This document shows, one piece after another, positions 1 to 7,422 of a stretch of 13,409 bases of DNA; position 1 is the stretch's first letter, and the number at the start of each line of letters is the position of its first letter. The notes beneath the pieces were generated by a model. It did no database searches, had not been told where the DNA came from, and was given only the letters and a program-made list of their open reading frames with translations. A program made the position numbers and the translations under genes. This DNA comes from CAZDXJ01 sp964509475 (GTDB lineage Bacteria; Pseudomonadota; Gammaproteobacteria; Methylococcales; Methylomonadaceae): positions 1 through 13,409 of the forward strand of contig CAZDXJ010000063.1 in assembly GCA_964509475.1 (NCBI GenBank), written 5' to 3'.

Positions 1-122
1 TCGGGCCAGGCCTCGCGCAATGAATGCAGCAGCGGCGTGGTGAGCAACAAATCGCCAAGATAACGCATGGCGATGACCAGTATCCGCCTGGGGGCGGATT
101 TTAAAACAAGTGTTTTTTCCAT
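1..122 (-). CDS. Glycosyltransferase family 9 / LPS heptosyltransferase-like protein, N-terminal fragment
   Basis: The minus strand reads open from an ATG at 122-120 to the window edge, giving the first 40 residues of a protein cut by the window. Residues 13-36 include RRILVIAMRYLGD and LLLTTPLLHSL. This is the typical opening of ADP-heptose:LPS heptosyltransferases (WaaC/WaaF/WaaQ, glycosyltransferase family 9): the first beta strand of a Rossmann-like domain, then R-x-L/I-GD and TTPLL. Such enzymes add heptose to the LPS inner core at the cytoplasmic face of the inner membrane. The gene is divergent from the DUF3592 gene, with only 54 bp between starts. The family call is fairly safe; which heptosyltransferase it is cannot be decided from 40 residues. 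Confidence 0.75.
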   Translation of the reverse strand, partial: MEKTLVLKSAPRRILVIAMRYLGDLLLTTPLLHSLREAWP

Positions 123-176
123 GAATGATTTGCAGGTTAAAGAATATTTTAACAGACAAACAAGGGGTGTTATAGA

Positions 177-680
177 ATGAACGGTTTTTATGGCATAAAG
201 AATCAACGGGGCATCGGATTAATACTTTGCATTAGTTTGTTTTTCTTGGCTGGAATGATCAACGCCATACGACAAACGGTTTTGTCCCAAAAGGTTGCGG
301 ACTGGCCAATGACTGATGCACGCGTGCTTGCAACCCAGGTTCGTTATGACAGCACTGTATTTGGCGATGATTTTGTACCCGTTGTCCGGTTTCAATACCA
401 GATCAACGGTAAATATTATGAAAGCGAAAAAATCTGGCTTTATGATACAGGTATGCCTAAAAATCAGGCTGAACAAGTTATTGCACAATATACCCCGGGT
501 TCTTTGGTGCGTGTATATTATAATGCAGAGCGGATTCAAGAAGGGGTTTTATACCCAGGTCTTTATCAGGAAGCGCCGCGACGCGACATGATCGTTTTCG
601 GCGGTTTGATTCTGAGCGGATTCTGGTTATTGTTTTTTATGCTGAACCGATCCGAAAAAAAGTACCAACAACCCCGCTAA
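177..680 (+). CDS. DUF3592-type two-TM membrane protein
   Basis: A 167-residue protein with a GGGG ribosome binding site at 164-167, 9 bp before the ATG. A hydrophobic segment at about residues 11-30 is followed by a soluble domain of about 105 residues and a second hydrophobic segment at about 137-156, then a short basic tail. The soluble part has the DUF3592 pattern: W-P-x-T-x-A-x-V near 43-50, a strand with R-F-x-Y at 71-74, then YTPGSLVRVYYNAERIQEG and the closing VLYPG around 105-128. DUF3592 proteins are small inner-membrane proteins of unknown function with the central domain outside the cytoplasm or in the membrane. It is convergent with the kinase gene (9 bp between stops) and divergent from the glycosyltransferase gene. 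Nothing links it to nitrate metabolism. Confidence 0.75.
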   Translation: MNGFYGIKNQRGIGLILCISLFFLAGMINAIRQTVLSQKVADWPMTDARVLATQVRYDSTVFGDDFVPVVRFQYQINGKYYESEKIWLYDTGMPKNQAEQVIAQYTPGSLVRVYYNAERIQEGVLYPGLYQEAPRRDMIVFGGLILSGFWLLFFMLNRSEKKYQQPR

Positions 681-689
681 AACCCTGGA

Positions 690-2429
690 TTACCAGATTA
701 TGGATAAATAATAAAGGCTCACCAGATTGCTTAACAATAACAATCCGGCGATTGTTTTCCAGAAAAACACCGGATTTTTTTGCGCGACCGGCAGGGCGCA
801 ATGGCCTTTGAGAAATTCCTTGTTGGGTGTGTTCAGGTCGTGCAGAAATTCAAACAAATCTTCATAGCGTGCCTGTGGGTTCATCGCCGTGGCTTTTTTC
901 AAGGCACCGTCAATCCAGACCGGCACCATTGGGTTGTTATGAAAACTGGGGACATACTCCAGCTTGCTCAGATTCATTTTATTGGGTTTCTCCGGCATAT
1001 CACGGCCAAAGGGCAAAGAACCGTTAAGCAGTTCGTAAACGATAACACCGACTGAAAACAGATCGGAGCAAACACTGCCTCGCTGGCCGAGGTGATATTC
1101 GGGGGCGGTATAATTCAATGTACCGAGGATATTTTCCGGTTCCTCGTGATCAAGTGGGGTGATTTCGGCGATTCCTGAAATCTTGACCGAGCCGAAGTCG
1201 ATGATTTTCAGGTTGCCGTGTTCATCGAACATCAGGTTTTCCGGTTTGATATCCTGATGCAGCATTTCCATGCGGTGAAAAGCCCGTAAACCTTTACAAA
1301 TCTGTTCGGCGATTTTTCGGATATCCTTGATATCGGGTCTTGGATTGGCACCCATCCATTCGCGTAATGTCGGCCCGTTGATGTATTCGGTTACATAATA
1401 AATACAGGTTTTTTTGCGGTCGGATTCAAGAATTTTTAACACATTGGCATGGCGGATGCGTTTTCCAGCCCATTCTTCATGCAGAAAATGCTCAATATAG
1501 TGAGTATCGTCTTCGTAAAGCACCGACGGGGTTTTTAAAATAACCCGGGTCTGCGTCAAGGTATCGTAGGCCCGATAGATTTGCGTGCGTTTGCTGGCGT
1601 GTAGCTCCTTTTCGATGCGGTAACCATCGAGGATCATACCCGGCTCCAGCGGCGGTGGAAAAGGCAGGTTGACATGCCGGCGCAGTATTTCATCGTCTTT
1701 GGCCAGAGGCAGATCGATGATACGTACAATCTGGCAGGTCAGGTTGTCATCGCTTTGATTGGCTTTGGCTTTATCGACGATGCTGCGTGCCATTTGGTTG
1801 AGACCGGCGCTGGCATCACGCAGCGTTTCTTTCAGAAATTTGTCACCGACAAAATCATGTACGCCATCGGTGGTCATCAGGTACAGATCGCCTTTTTCGA
1901 CCGGGAAAGCCTTGTAATCGACTTCCAGACACGGTTCGATGCCCATGGCGCGGCTCAGATAGTTCTTTTCGTCACTGATCCAGAAACGGTGATCGCGGGT
2001 CATCAATTCCAGATCGCCACGCCGGAAGCGGTAAATTCGTGAATCGCCAATATGGAACAAATGCGCGGTTGTGGATTTTATGATCAAGATACTTAAGGTA
2101 CTGACCATGCCTTTGGTCGATTGATAACGCGCCTGGCCCTGACTGTATAACCAGGAATTGGTTGCCGAGAGAATTTTCTGACCGGCGTGTTTGACCGACC
2201 AGGATTCGGGGGTGCTGTAATAATCGCTGATGAAACCGATAATACAGCAACGGCTGGCTTCTTTGCCGGCATCGCTGCCGCTCATGCCATCGGCAATTGC
2301 GGCGGTAATGCCTTTATGGGTGAGCTGCGGCTCGTCCGGTAGCGAAGAGCCGTAAAAATCTTCATTTTCTTCCTTGATGCCTTTGTCGCTGCAATAGCCG
2401 ATATCGGTTTTCAGTTGGGATGGGTTCAT
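690..2429 (-). CDS. Bifunctional PP2C phosphatase / Ser-Thr protein kinase fusion with C-terminal membrane tail
   Basis: A 579-residue two-enzyme protein. Residues about 8-240 are a PP2C-type phosphatase with its metal-binding motifs in place: ENED 21-24, ADGMSG 46-51, HIGDSR 126-131, TTDGVHD 186-192 and SDDNLT 226-231. Residues about 268-535 are a Hanks-type kinase: VILK with the ATP lysine K299, catalytic loop HQDIKPEN 391-398 (HRD is HQD), DFG 411-413, APE 442-444 and structural Asp D456. The glycine-rich loop (around 275-286) is degenerate. One hydrophobic segment at about 555-578 ends the protein, so both enzymes should face the cytoplasm on a C-terminal anchor. It lies 30 bp after narK and is probably co-transcribed; an in-frame TGA just upstream makes this the only plausible ATG. 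P. aeruginosa PA1782, in the matching cluster, is a similar kinase. A role in regulating nitrate uptake or reduction is inferred from position only. Confidence 0.9.
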   Translation of the reverse strand: MNPSQLKTDIGYCSDKGIKEENEDFYGSSLPDEPQLTHKGITAAIADGMSGSDAGKEASRCCIIGFISDYYSTPESWSVKHAGQKILSATNSWLYSQGQARYQSTKGMVSTLSILIIKSTTAHLFHIGDSRIYRFRRGDLELMTRDHRFWISDEKNYLSRAMGIEPCLEVDYKAFPVEKGDLYLMTTDGVHDFVGDKFLKETLRDASAGLNQMARSIVDKAKANQSDDNLTCQIVRIIDLPLAKDDEILRRHVNLPFPPPLEPGMILDGYRIEKELHASKRTQIYRAYDTLTQTRVILKTPSVLYEDDTHYIEHFLHEEWAGKRIRHANVLKILESDRKKTCIYYVTEYINGPTLREWMGANPRPDIKDIRKIAEQICKGLRAFHRMEMLHQDIKPENLMFDEHGNLKIIDFGSVKISGIAEITPLDHEEPENILGTLNYTAPEYHLGQRGSVCSDLFSVGVIVYELLNGSLPFGRDMPEKPNKMNLSKLEYVPSFHNNPMVPVWIDGALKKATAMNPQARYEDLFEFLHDLNTPNKEFLKGHCALPVAQKNPVFFWKTIAGLLLLSNLVSLYYLSIIW

Positions 2430-2459
2430 TTTGATTGATATGCCTGTTCATAAATTCCA

Positions 2460-3938
2460 TTAATTCAACTCAATCATTTCAACCGAGCCGTCTTCTTGTA
2501 TTTCGGCCATATGACCTTTCGGTTCTTCGATAAATTGTACTGCGATCAAGACCACCAGAGCGGCGCTGGCAATGACCATAAAGAATACCGAAGGCGAGAC
2601 AAAAGACAAGACCGTCAGGAACAGCACGCCGCCGACATTGCCATAGGCGCCCACCATGCCGGCAATTTGTCCGGTCATGCGGCGTTTGATTAAAGGCACC
2701 ATGGCAAACACCGCGCCTTCTCCTGCTTGTACAAAAAATGAACACATCATCGTTGCGATAACGGCCAGTAGAACCGGCCATTGCGAGGTGATTTGCGATA
2801 AGATGAAATAACCGGCAGACAGTCCCAGAATAAACAGGCTCAGGGAACGTTTGCGACCAAACTTGTCGCTGAACCAGCCGCCACTAGGACGGGCGACCAG
2901 ATTCATGAATGCGAATCCCGAGGCCAGCAGACCGGCTTGCACCATCGTGATGCCTTGGGATTGATGGAAGGTTTCGTAAAAAAACAGCGGCAGCATGGAA
3001 ACCACCGCCAGTTCGGAGCCAAACGTAACCAGATAGGCCAAATCCAGAATCGCGACCTGTTTGAATTTATATTTATGAATAGCATTGATGGGCTGTTGCA
3101 AATGTTCTTCATTGATGTGTACGATTTTGTAAACATTGTAAAAAAACAGGCTCCAGATACCGAAGTAAATGCCGATGGCGGTCGGAGTGGATAACAGACT
3201 CACACCAACGGGTGATAACTTCCAGGTCAGAAGGGTCAGGGTCGCATACAAGGGAATCGTCATCAGAATATAGAAAAACAAATCCCAGATACTGGTGACT
3301 TCCATGGCGCCGGTTTTTTTCGGTTTGAAGTAAGTGGAGCCTTTGGGAGTGTCACTGACGCTGAAAAAATAGATAATTGCATACAGGATCGCAATGACAC
3401 CGGTGATGCCAATCGCGTAACGCCAGCCGTCTTCACCGCCAAACAGCAAGGCAATCATGGGCAGGCTCATGGCAGCGGCGGCGGAACCAAAATTGCCCCA
3501 ACCGCCATAAATACCCTCGGCGATACCCACCTGTTTAGCCGGAAACCACTCACCGACCATGCGGATGCCGATGACAAAACCGGCGCCGACGAATCCCATC
3601 AGAAAACGCGCCAGAGCCAGTTGTTCAAAACTGTCGGCCAGGGCAAACAAAAAACAAGGCACAGAACCCAGAAGCAACAGGCTGGAATAGGTTCGTTTCG
3701 GGCCGAATTTATCAACCAGTATACCGATGATAATGCGTGCCGGAATGGTGAGCGCGACATTGAGGATCAGAATGGTTTTAACTTCGGATTTGCTCAGTTT
3801 AAGGCTTTCGGAAATCAGCACCATCAAGGGCGCATGGTTGAACCACACCATAAAACTGATAAAAAAAGCCATCCAGGTACAGTGTAAAATGCGGATTTTT
3901 CCTGAAAAGGAGAGCAAGTTAAGTTTTTGTGCCGTCAT
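2460..3938 (-). CDS. narK: NarK/NasA-type nitrate/nitrite transporter (MFS, NNP family)
   Basis: A 492-residue polytopic protein of the nitrate/nitrite porter family, importing nitrate across the inner membrane. The first NNP signature is GGWGNFG at 145-151 in TM5 and the second is GAYGNVGG at 430-437 in TM11. The two substrate-binding arginines appear as R126 (GIRMVGEWF) and R350 (VARPSGGW). MFS loop motifs are DKFGPKR (76-82) and SDKFGRKR (357-364). Besides the usual twelve helices there are two extra hydrophobic stretches between TM6 and TM7 (about 217-239 and 247-272), so it is longer than E. coli NarK (463 aa). The kinase gene follows at 30 bp. A sigma-54 promoter lies at 3977-3992 on the minus strand, predicting a leader of about 28 nt. 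The ribosome binding site is weak. The assimilatory role is inferred from neighbours, so nasA (transporter sense) would be an equally fair name. Confidence 0.92.
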   Translation of the reverse strand: MTAQKLNLLSFSGKIRILHCTWMAFFISFMVWFNHAPLMVLISESLKLSKSEVKTILILNVALTIPARIIIGILVDKFGPKRTYSSLLLLGSVPCFLFALADSFEQLALARFLMGFVGAGFVIGIRMVGEWFPAKQVGIAEGIYGGWGNFGSAAAAMSLPMIALLFGGEDGWRYAIGITGVIAILYAIIYFFSVSDTPKGSTYFKPKKTGAMEVTSIWDLFFYILMTIPLYATLTLLTWKLSPVGVSLLSTPTAIGIYFGIWSLFFYNVYKIVHINEEHLQQPINAIHKYKFKQVAILDLAYLVTFGSELAVVSMLPLFFYETFHQSQGITMVQAGLLASGFAFMNLVARPSGGWFSDKFGRKRSLSLFILGLSAGYFILSQITSQWPVLLAVIATMMCSFFVQAGEGAVFAMVPLIKRRMTGQIAGMVGAYGNVGGVLFLTVLSFVSPSVFFMVIASAALVVLIAVQFIEEPKGHMAEIQEDGSVEMIELN

Positions 3939-3963
3939 TTGAATTCCAGATTAAGTTTTTGTG
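3919..3963. repeat. 13 bp direct repeat at the start of narK
   Basis: TTAAGTTTTTGTG occurs at 3919-3931 and again at 3951-3963, 32 bp apart. The first copy lies in the first codons of narK and the second in its untranslated leader, so the narK start codon sits between them. It may be a small duplication. No function is evident. Confidence 0.6.
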
Positions 3964-3976
3964 GTAACAAAATTTA

Positions 3977-3992
3977 AGCATAAATAATGCCA
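3977..3992 (-). promoter_or_regulatory. Sigma-54 (RpoN) promoter of narK
   Basis: Read on the minus strand the sequence is TGGCATTATTTATGCT, with GG-N10-GC spacing as in the -24/-12 consensus TGGCAC-N5-TTGCW. The -12 C falls at 3978, so transcription should begin near 3966, 28 nt before the narK ATG. It differs from the nirB promoter at only two of 16 positions, which makes chance unlikely for both. Confidence 0.75.
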
Positions 3993-4050
3993 ATATTCCC
4001 AGGCAGGGTAGAAACACGGTTCCTGTAAAAACAAATATTGCATGAGGCAG

Positions 4051-4097
4051 GTGCGGATAAATCCAGCCATTCGCAGAAAAGCTGGATTTATCCGCAC
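4051..4097. repeat. Perfect 17 bp inverted repeat (REP-like hairpin)
   Basis: GTGCGGATAAATCCAGC at 4051-4067 is exactly complementary to 4081-4097, separated by 13 bp. It lies about 110 bp upstream of the predicted narK start of transcription. Its form resembles the short extragenic palindromes common in gammaproteobacteria. There is no T-run after either arm, so it does not look like a terminator. Confidence 0.75.
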
Positions 4098-4329
4098 AGC
4101 GCAGAACCCTGAATACGGCACAGCGCAGAGCCGATCACCGGCCAGGTGGCCGACAGGAGCAGCGCACCGGATCGTCCAAGGCTGTGCCCAGGGCGGGTTC
4201 GCCCTACAGGGCTGAACTACGGATGCACACAGATGAACACAGATTGATTAAACCCGAATTATCCGCGTGCATCCGTGTTTATCTGTGGTTTCTACAAAAC
4301 AGGAATATGGCATTGCGCAGAGCCGATCA
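4095..4329. repeat. Mosaic of short direct repeats and palindromes
   Basis: CACAGCGCAGA occurs at 4095-4105 and 4119-4129. GCGCAGAGCCGATCA occurs at 4123-4137 and 4315-4329. Between them lie a perfect palindrome CGGCCA-GG-TGGCCG at 4139-4152 and a hairpin AGGGCG-GGTT-CGCCCT at 4190-4205. No credible coding frame covers this stretch. It looks like accumulated intergenic repeat units between the two divergent promoters. Confidence 0.6.
4219..4287. repeat. Imperfect inverted repeat of CACAGAT/ATCTGTG units
   Basis: Positions 4228-4244 pair with 4271-4287 at 15 of 17 positions, and ACGGATGCAC (4219-4228) pairs exactly with 4267-4276. Each arm is itself made of tandem units of the form ATCYGTG-TKY-ATCYGTG. 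From memory, very similar units occur as dispersed intergenic repeats in many environmental bacterial genomes; I cannot verify this here. Confidence 0.6.
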
Positions 4330-4368
4330 AGCGGATCGGGTTCGGACAATCAGAGCCGAAGTTTTCGA

Positions 4369-4408
4369 ATGCACCAAATTCGTTCGTAACCGCTTTGCGT
4401 TGGTGCAT
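4369..4408. promoter_or_regulatory. Candidate NtrC enhancer (TGCACCA / TGGTGCA half-sites)
   Basis: ATGCACCAA (4369-4377) and TTGGTGCAT (4400-4408) form a perfect 9 bp inverted repeat. The cores TGCACCA and TGGTGCA match the two halves of the NtrC site, but here they are 31 bp apart (about three helical turns) instead of adjacent. They lie about 100-137 bp upstream of the predicted nirB start of transcription, the usual distance for a sigma-54 enhancer. The wide spacing keeps this tentative. Confidence 0.45.
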
Positions 4409-4466
4409 ACTTGTCCAAAAACGGTTATGCAGGTGTTTATATTCTGTTTATTTTCAATGCCTCCCA

Positions 4467-4525
4467 GCTTGTATCAAGCATGGCATGATGTATGCTTGAA
4501 TATATTGTGAACAACGCATTCAAGC
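4467..4525. promoter_or_regulatory. Four GCTTG/CAAGC half-sites around the nirB promoter
   Basis: GCTTG (4467-4471) and CAAGC (4475-4479) form a palindrome with a TAT centre. GCTTG (4494-4498) overlaps the -12 element, and CAAGC (4521-4525) lies in the leader. Longer pairings are TCAAGCAT (4474-4481) with ATGCTTGA (4492-4499), and GCTTGAAT (4494-4501) with ATTCAAGC (4518-4525). The arrangement could be an operator for a repressor or an RNA stem, but no regulator is identifiable. Confidence 0.35.
4481..4496 (+). promoter_or_regulatory. Sigma-54 (RpoN) promoter of the nirBD-nasA operon
   Basis: TGGCATGATGTATGCT carries GG and GC at exact -24/-12 spacing (GG-N10-GC) and differs from TGGCACGRNNNTTGCW only at the C of TGGCAC and one T. 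The -12 C is at 4495, so transcription should start near 4507. That leaves a leader of about 36 nt before the nirB ATG at 4543, too short for a NasR-type antiterminator. Confidence 0.78.
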
Positions 4526-4542
4526 CTATCGAGGGGTTACGT

Positions 4543-7080
4543 ATGAGCATTAAACAGACCTTGGTTGTCATTGGCAATGGCATGGTTGGGCAGAGCTTTC
4601 TGCAAAGCCTGGTTGCCAGTGGCGCCAATGAAAACTATGACGTTATCACGTTTTGTGAGGAGCCACGCGCCGCCTATGATCGCGTGCATTTGACCGAATA
4701 TTTTTCTGGCAAGACAGCCGATGATCTGTCTCTGGTCGAAGAGGGTTTTTTTGCCAAAAACAATATCACCATCCATATCGGCGATCGGGCCGTCAACATT
4801 GATCGCCAGCAAAAGCGGGTCATATCCGCCAAAGGCCAGGACATCCATTATGACAAACTGGTTTTGGCGACCGGCTCTTATCCCTTTGTACCCCCCGTGC
4901 CTGGACATGATCGGGCCAATTGCCTGGTTTACCGAACCATTGAAGACCTGGAACGGATCAAGGCTGCGGCGGCGACCGCCAAAATCGGCGCTGTTGTCGG
5001 TGGTGGTTTGTTGGGTCTGGAGGCGGCCAAGGCACTCAAGGATTTGGGTCTGGAAACGCATGTGGTCGAATTTGCGCCGCGGTTGATGGCGGTGCAGCTC
5101 GATGACGGCGGCGGTGCCATGCTGCGTAAAAAAATCGAGAACCTGGGGGTCGAAGTGCATACCCGTAAAAACACCACCAATATCGGTGATGGTGAGACGT
5201 ACTTCCATAAAATGACCTTTGCCGATGGCGATGAGTTAGAAACCGATATCGTGCTGTTTTCCGCCGGTATCCGGCCACGTGATGATATCGCCCGCGATTG
5301 TGGCCTGGCGGTTGGAACACGCGGCGGCATTATTATCGATGATTATTGCACAACCTCCGATCCCGATATTTACGCCATTGGTGAATGTGCCTTGTGGCAT
5401 AACCGTATCTTCGGTTTGGTGGCGCCGGGTTATACGATGGCACGAATCGTCGTCGATGTGTTGTCGGGAAAAGAAGCCCGCTTCACCGGTGCCGACATGA
5501 GTACCAAGCTGAAATTGATGGGGGTCGATGTAGCCAGTATCGGTGATGCCCATGCGCAGAGCCAGGGCGCGGTCGTGTACAGCTACCAGGATGGCGATAA
5601 TGAAATTTATAAACGCCTGGTGGTCAGTGAAGATAAAAAACGTCTGCTGGGCGCGGTACTGGTTGGTGATGCGGCCGGTTATGGCACCTTGTTGCAATAT
5701 TGTCAAAACGGCATCGATCTGCCCGAACATCCCGATAGCCTGATATTGCCCGCCCGATCGGATGAATCCGTCGGCCTGGGTCCGGATGCGTTGCCGGATT
5801 CGGCCCAAATCTGTTCTTGTCATGATGTCAGCAAGGGCCGGATAGGCCAGGCGATTGCAGCCGGTTGTACCGATTTGGCGGCATTGAAAGCTGAAACCAA
5901 AGCCGCGACCGGTTGCGGCGGCTGTGCCGCATTGTTGAAATCGGTTCTGGACTGTGAACTGAAAAAAGCCGGCATTGAGGTCAGCACCGATATTTGTGAA
6001 CATTTTCCCTATACCCGCCAGGATTTGTATAACCTGATCATGACCCTGGAAATCAAAACCTTTGATGAATTGCTGGCTAAACACGGCCGGGGCCGGGGCT
6101 GCGATATTTGCCGGCCGGCGGTGGCCTCGATTCTGGCCTCGATCTGGAACGAGTATATCCTGAAAAAAGAACATGCCCCGTTACTGGATACCAATGATGC
6201 GTTTTTGGCCAATATGCAGAAAGATGGTACTTATTCAGTCGTGCCCCGGGTAACCGGGGGCGAAATCACGCCGGACAAGTTAATCGCCTTGGGGCAGGTG
6301 GCCAAAAAATACAATCTGTACACCAAGATCACCGGTGGACAACGGGTGGATTTGTTTGGCGCCCATGTCCATCAGTTGCCCGCGATCTGGAAAGATTTGA
6401 TCGATGCCGGTTTTGAAAGTGGCCACGCTTACGGTAAATCGCTGCGTACCGTGAAATCCTGCGTGGGCAGTACTTGGTGCCGTTATGGTATCGATGACAG
6501 CGTCGGTTTGGCGGTGGAACTGGAAAACCGTTACAAGGGCCTGCGGGCGCCGCATAAATTAAAACTGGCGGTTTCCGGCTGTACCCGCGAATGCGCCGAG
6601 GCACAAGGCAAGGATGTCGGCGTCATTGCCACTGAAAAGGGCTGGAATCTGTATGTTTGCGGTAACGGCGGCATGAAACCCCGGCATGCGGACTTGCTGG
6701 CCACGGATTTGGATAAGGAAACGCTGATTCGTTACATTGACCGGTTTTTTATTTTTTATGTCCGCACTGCCGGACATTTGCAACGGACTTCGGTATGGAT
6801 GGAAAACATGGAAGGGGGGCTGGATTATCTGAAATCGGTGATTATCGATGACCGCTTGAATATTTGCGCCAGTCTGGAGCGGCAGATGCAATATATTATC
6901 GACACCTATCAATGCGAATGGAAGACCACGATTGCCGATGAGGACAAGCTGAAACGTTTCCGCTATTTCGTCAACAGTGATGCTGTGGACAATAATGTCG
7001 TGTTTGCCCTGGAGCGGGGCCAGATTCGTCCTGCCAACGAACAGGAAAGAGAAAAAATGCCGTTACTGGAGGAGGTCTGA
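4543..7080 (+). CDS. nirB: Assimilatory NAD(P)H nitrite reductase, large subunit
   Basis: An 845-residue siroheme enzyme (E. coli NirB is 847) that reduces nitrite to ammonium in the cytoplasm. Domains in order: FAD domain with GNGMVG 11-16; NAD(P)H-binding GGGLLG 153-158; BFD-type [2Fe-2S] site CSC (C424, C426) with CGGC (C458, C461); a second BFD-like region starting at ICEHFPYTR with C520 and C523; then two ferredoxin-like half domains and the siroheme/[4Fe-4S] ligands C640, C646 (Cx5C) and C680, C684 (Cx3C). The start at 4543 has a GAGGGG ribosome binding site at 4531-4536. A longer in-frame start at 4492 lies inside the sigma-54 promoter, before the predicted start of transcription, and is rejected. 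All cofactor ligands are intact. It is the first gene of the operon and overlaps nirD by one base. Confidence 0.97.
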   Translation: MSIKQTLVVIGNGMVGQSFLQSLVASGANENYDVITFCEEPRAAYDRVHLTEYFSGKTADDLSLVEEGFFAKNNITIHIGDRAVNIDRQQKRVISAKGQDIHYDKLVLATGSYPFVPPVPGHDRANCLVYRTIEDLERIKAAAATAKIGAVVGGGLLGLEAAKALKDLGLETHVVEFAPRLMAVQLDDGGGAMLRKKIENLGVEVHTRKNTTNIGDGETYFHKMTFADGDELETDIVLFSAGIRPRDDIARDCGLAVGTRGGIIIDDYCTTSDPDIYAIGECALWHNRIFGLVAPGYTMARIVVDVLSGKEARFTGADMSTKLKLMGVDVASIGDAHAQSQGAVVYSYQDGDNEIYKRLVVSEDKKRLLGAVLVGDAAGYGTLLQYCQNGIDLPEHPDSLILPARSDESVGLGPDALPDSAQICSCHDVSKGRIGQAIAAGCTDLAALKAETKAATGCGGCAALLKSVLDCELKKAGIEVSTDICEHFPYTRQDLYNLIMTLEIKTFDELLAKHGRGRGCDICRPAVASILASIWNEYILKKEHAPLLDTNDAFLANMQKDGTYSVVPRVTGGEITPDKLIALGQVAKKYNLYTKITGGQRVDLFGAHVHQLPAIWKDLIDAGFESGHAYGKSLRTVKSCVGSTWCRYGIDDSVGLAVELENRYKGLRAPHKLKLAVSGCTRECAEAQGKDVGVIATEKGWNLYVCGNGGMKPRHADLLATDLDKETLIRYIDRFFIFYVRTAGHLQRTSVWMENMEGGLDYLKSVIIDDRLNICASLERQMQYIIDTYQCEWKTTIADEDKLKRFRYFVNSDAVDNNVVFALERGQIRPANEQEREKMPLLEEV

Positions 7081-7406
7081 TGATGCAATGGGTCGATGTG
7101 TGCAGCAGCGATGATTTACGGCCGGATGGCGGCGTGTGCGCGCTGGTTGATGGCCGCCAGGTGGCGATATTTTATGTCGTCAAGGATGATGCGGTTTATG
7201 CGTTGGACAATTATGATCCGATTGGCAAGGCCAATGTGTTGTCACGGGGATTAATCGGCGATATTAAAGGTGAACCGGTGGTTGCCTCGCCTTTGTATAA
7301 ACAACATTTCAGCCTCAAGACCGGACAATGCCTTGAGGATGTATCCATCCAGGTCGAAACATTTGGCGTTCGCAGGACAGCGGGCCGGGTTGAAGTCGGC
7401 GTGTAA
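7080..7406 (+). CDS. nirD: Nitrite reductase small subunit, Rieske-like fold
   Basis: A 108-residue partner of NirB, starting in a TGATG overlap with the nirB stop and preceded by a strong GGAGGAGG site at 7068-7075. A second ATG follows immediately (7083). The sequence opens WVDVCSSDDL and has the NirD pattern of a Rieske-like beta sandwich (VYALDNYDPIG, then VLSRGLIGD, then SPLYKQHFSLKTGQC). The Cys-His cluster ligands of true Rieske proteins are absent, as is normal for NirD. The tight coupling to nirB suggests equal synthesis of the two subunits. Confidence 0.94.
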   Translation: MMQWVDVCSSDDLRPDGGVCALVDGRQVAIFYVVKDDAVYALDNYDPIGKANVLSRGLIGDIKGEPVVASPLYKQHFSLKTGQCLEDVSIQVETFGVRRTAGRVEVGV

Positions 7407-7422
7407 ACGAGAGGAATTTATT

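Noticed and set aside
4184..4510. 108-codon open frame in the narK-nirB intergenic region
   Set aside because: It runs through repeats and the promoter, has no ribosome binding site and no recognisable protein character.
4492..4542. Longer nirB start adding 17 residues
   Set aside because: The ATG at 4492 lies within the sigma-54 -12 element and before the predicted start of transcription. The ATG at 4543 has a GAGGGG site and matches the usual NirB N-terminus.
4507..4542. NasR-type antitermination leader before nirB
   Set aside because: The predicted leader is about 36 nt with no terminator hairpin and T-run.
5236..6174. 312-codon open frame on the minus strand inside nirB
   Set aside because: It is opposite a fully conserved NirB coding sequence, shows no domain or ribosome binding site, and is explained by codon bias.
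7270..7422. Longer N-terminus for the PhzF-like protein
   Set aside because: It would read through the end of nirD in another frame. Family homology and a good ribosome binding site begin at 7423.
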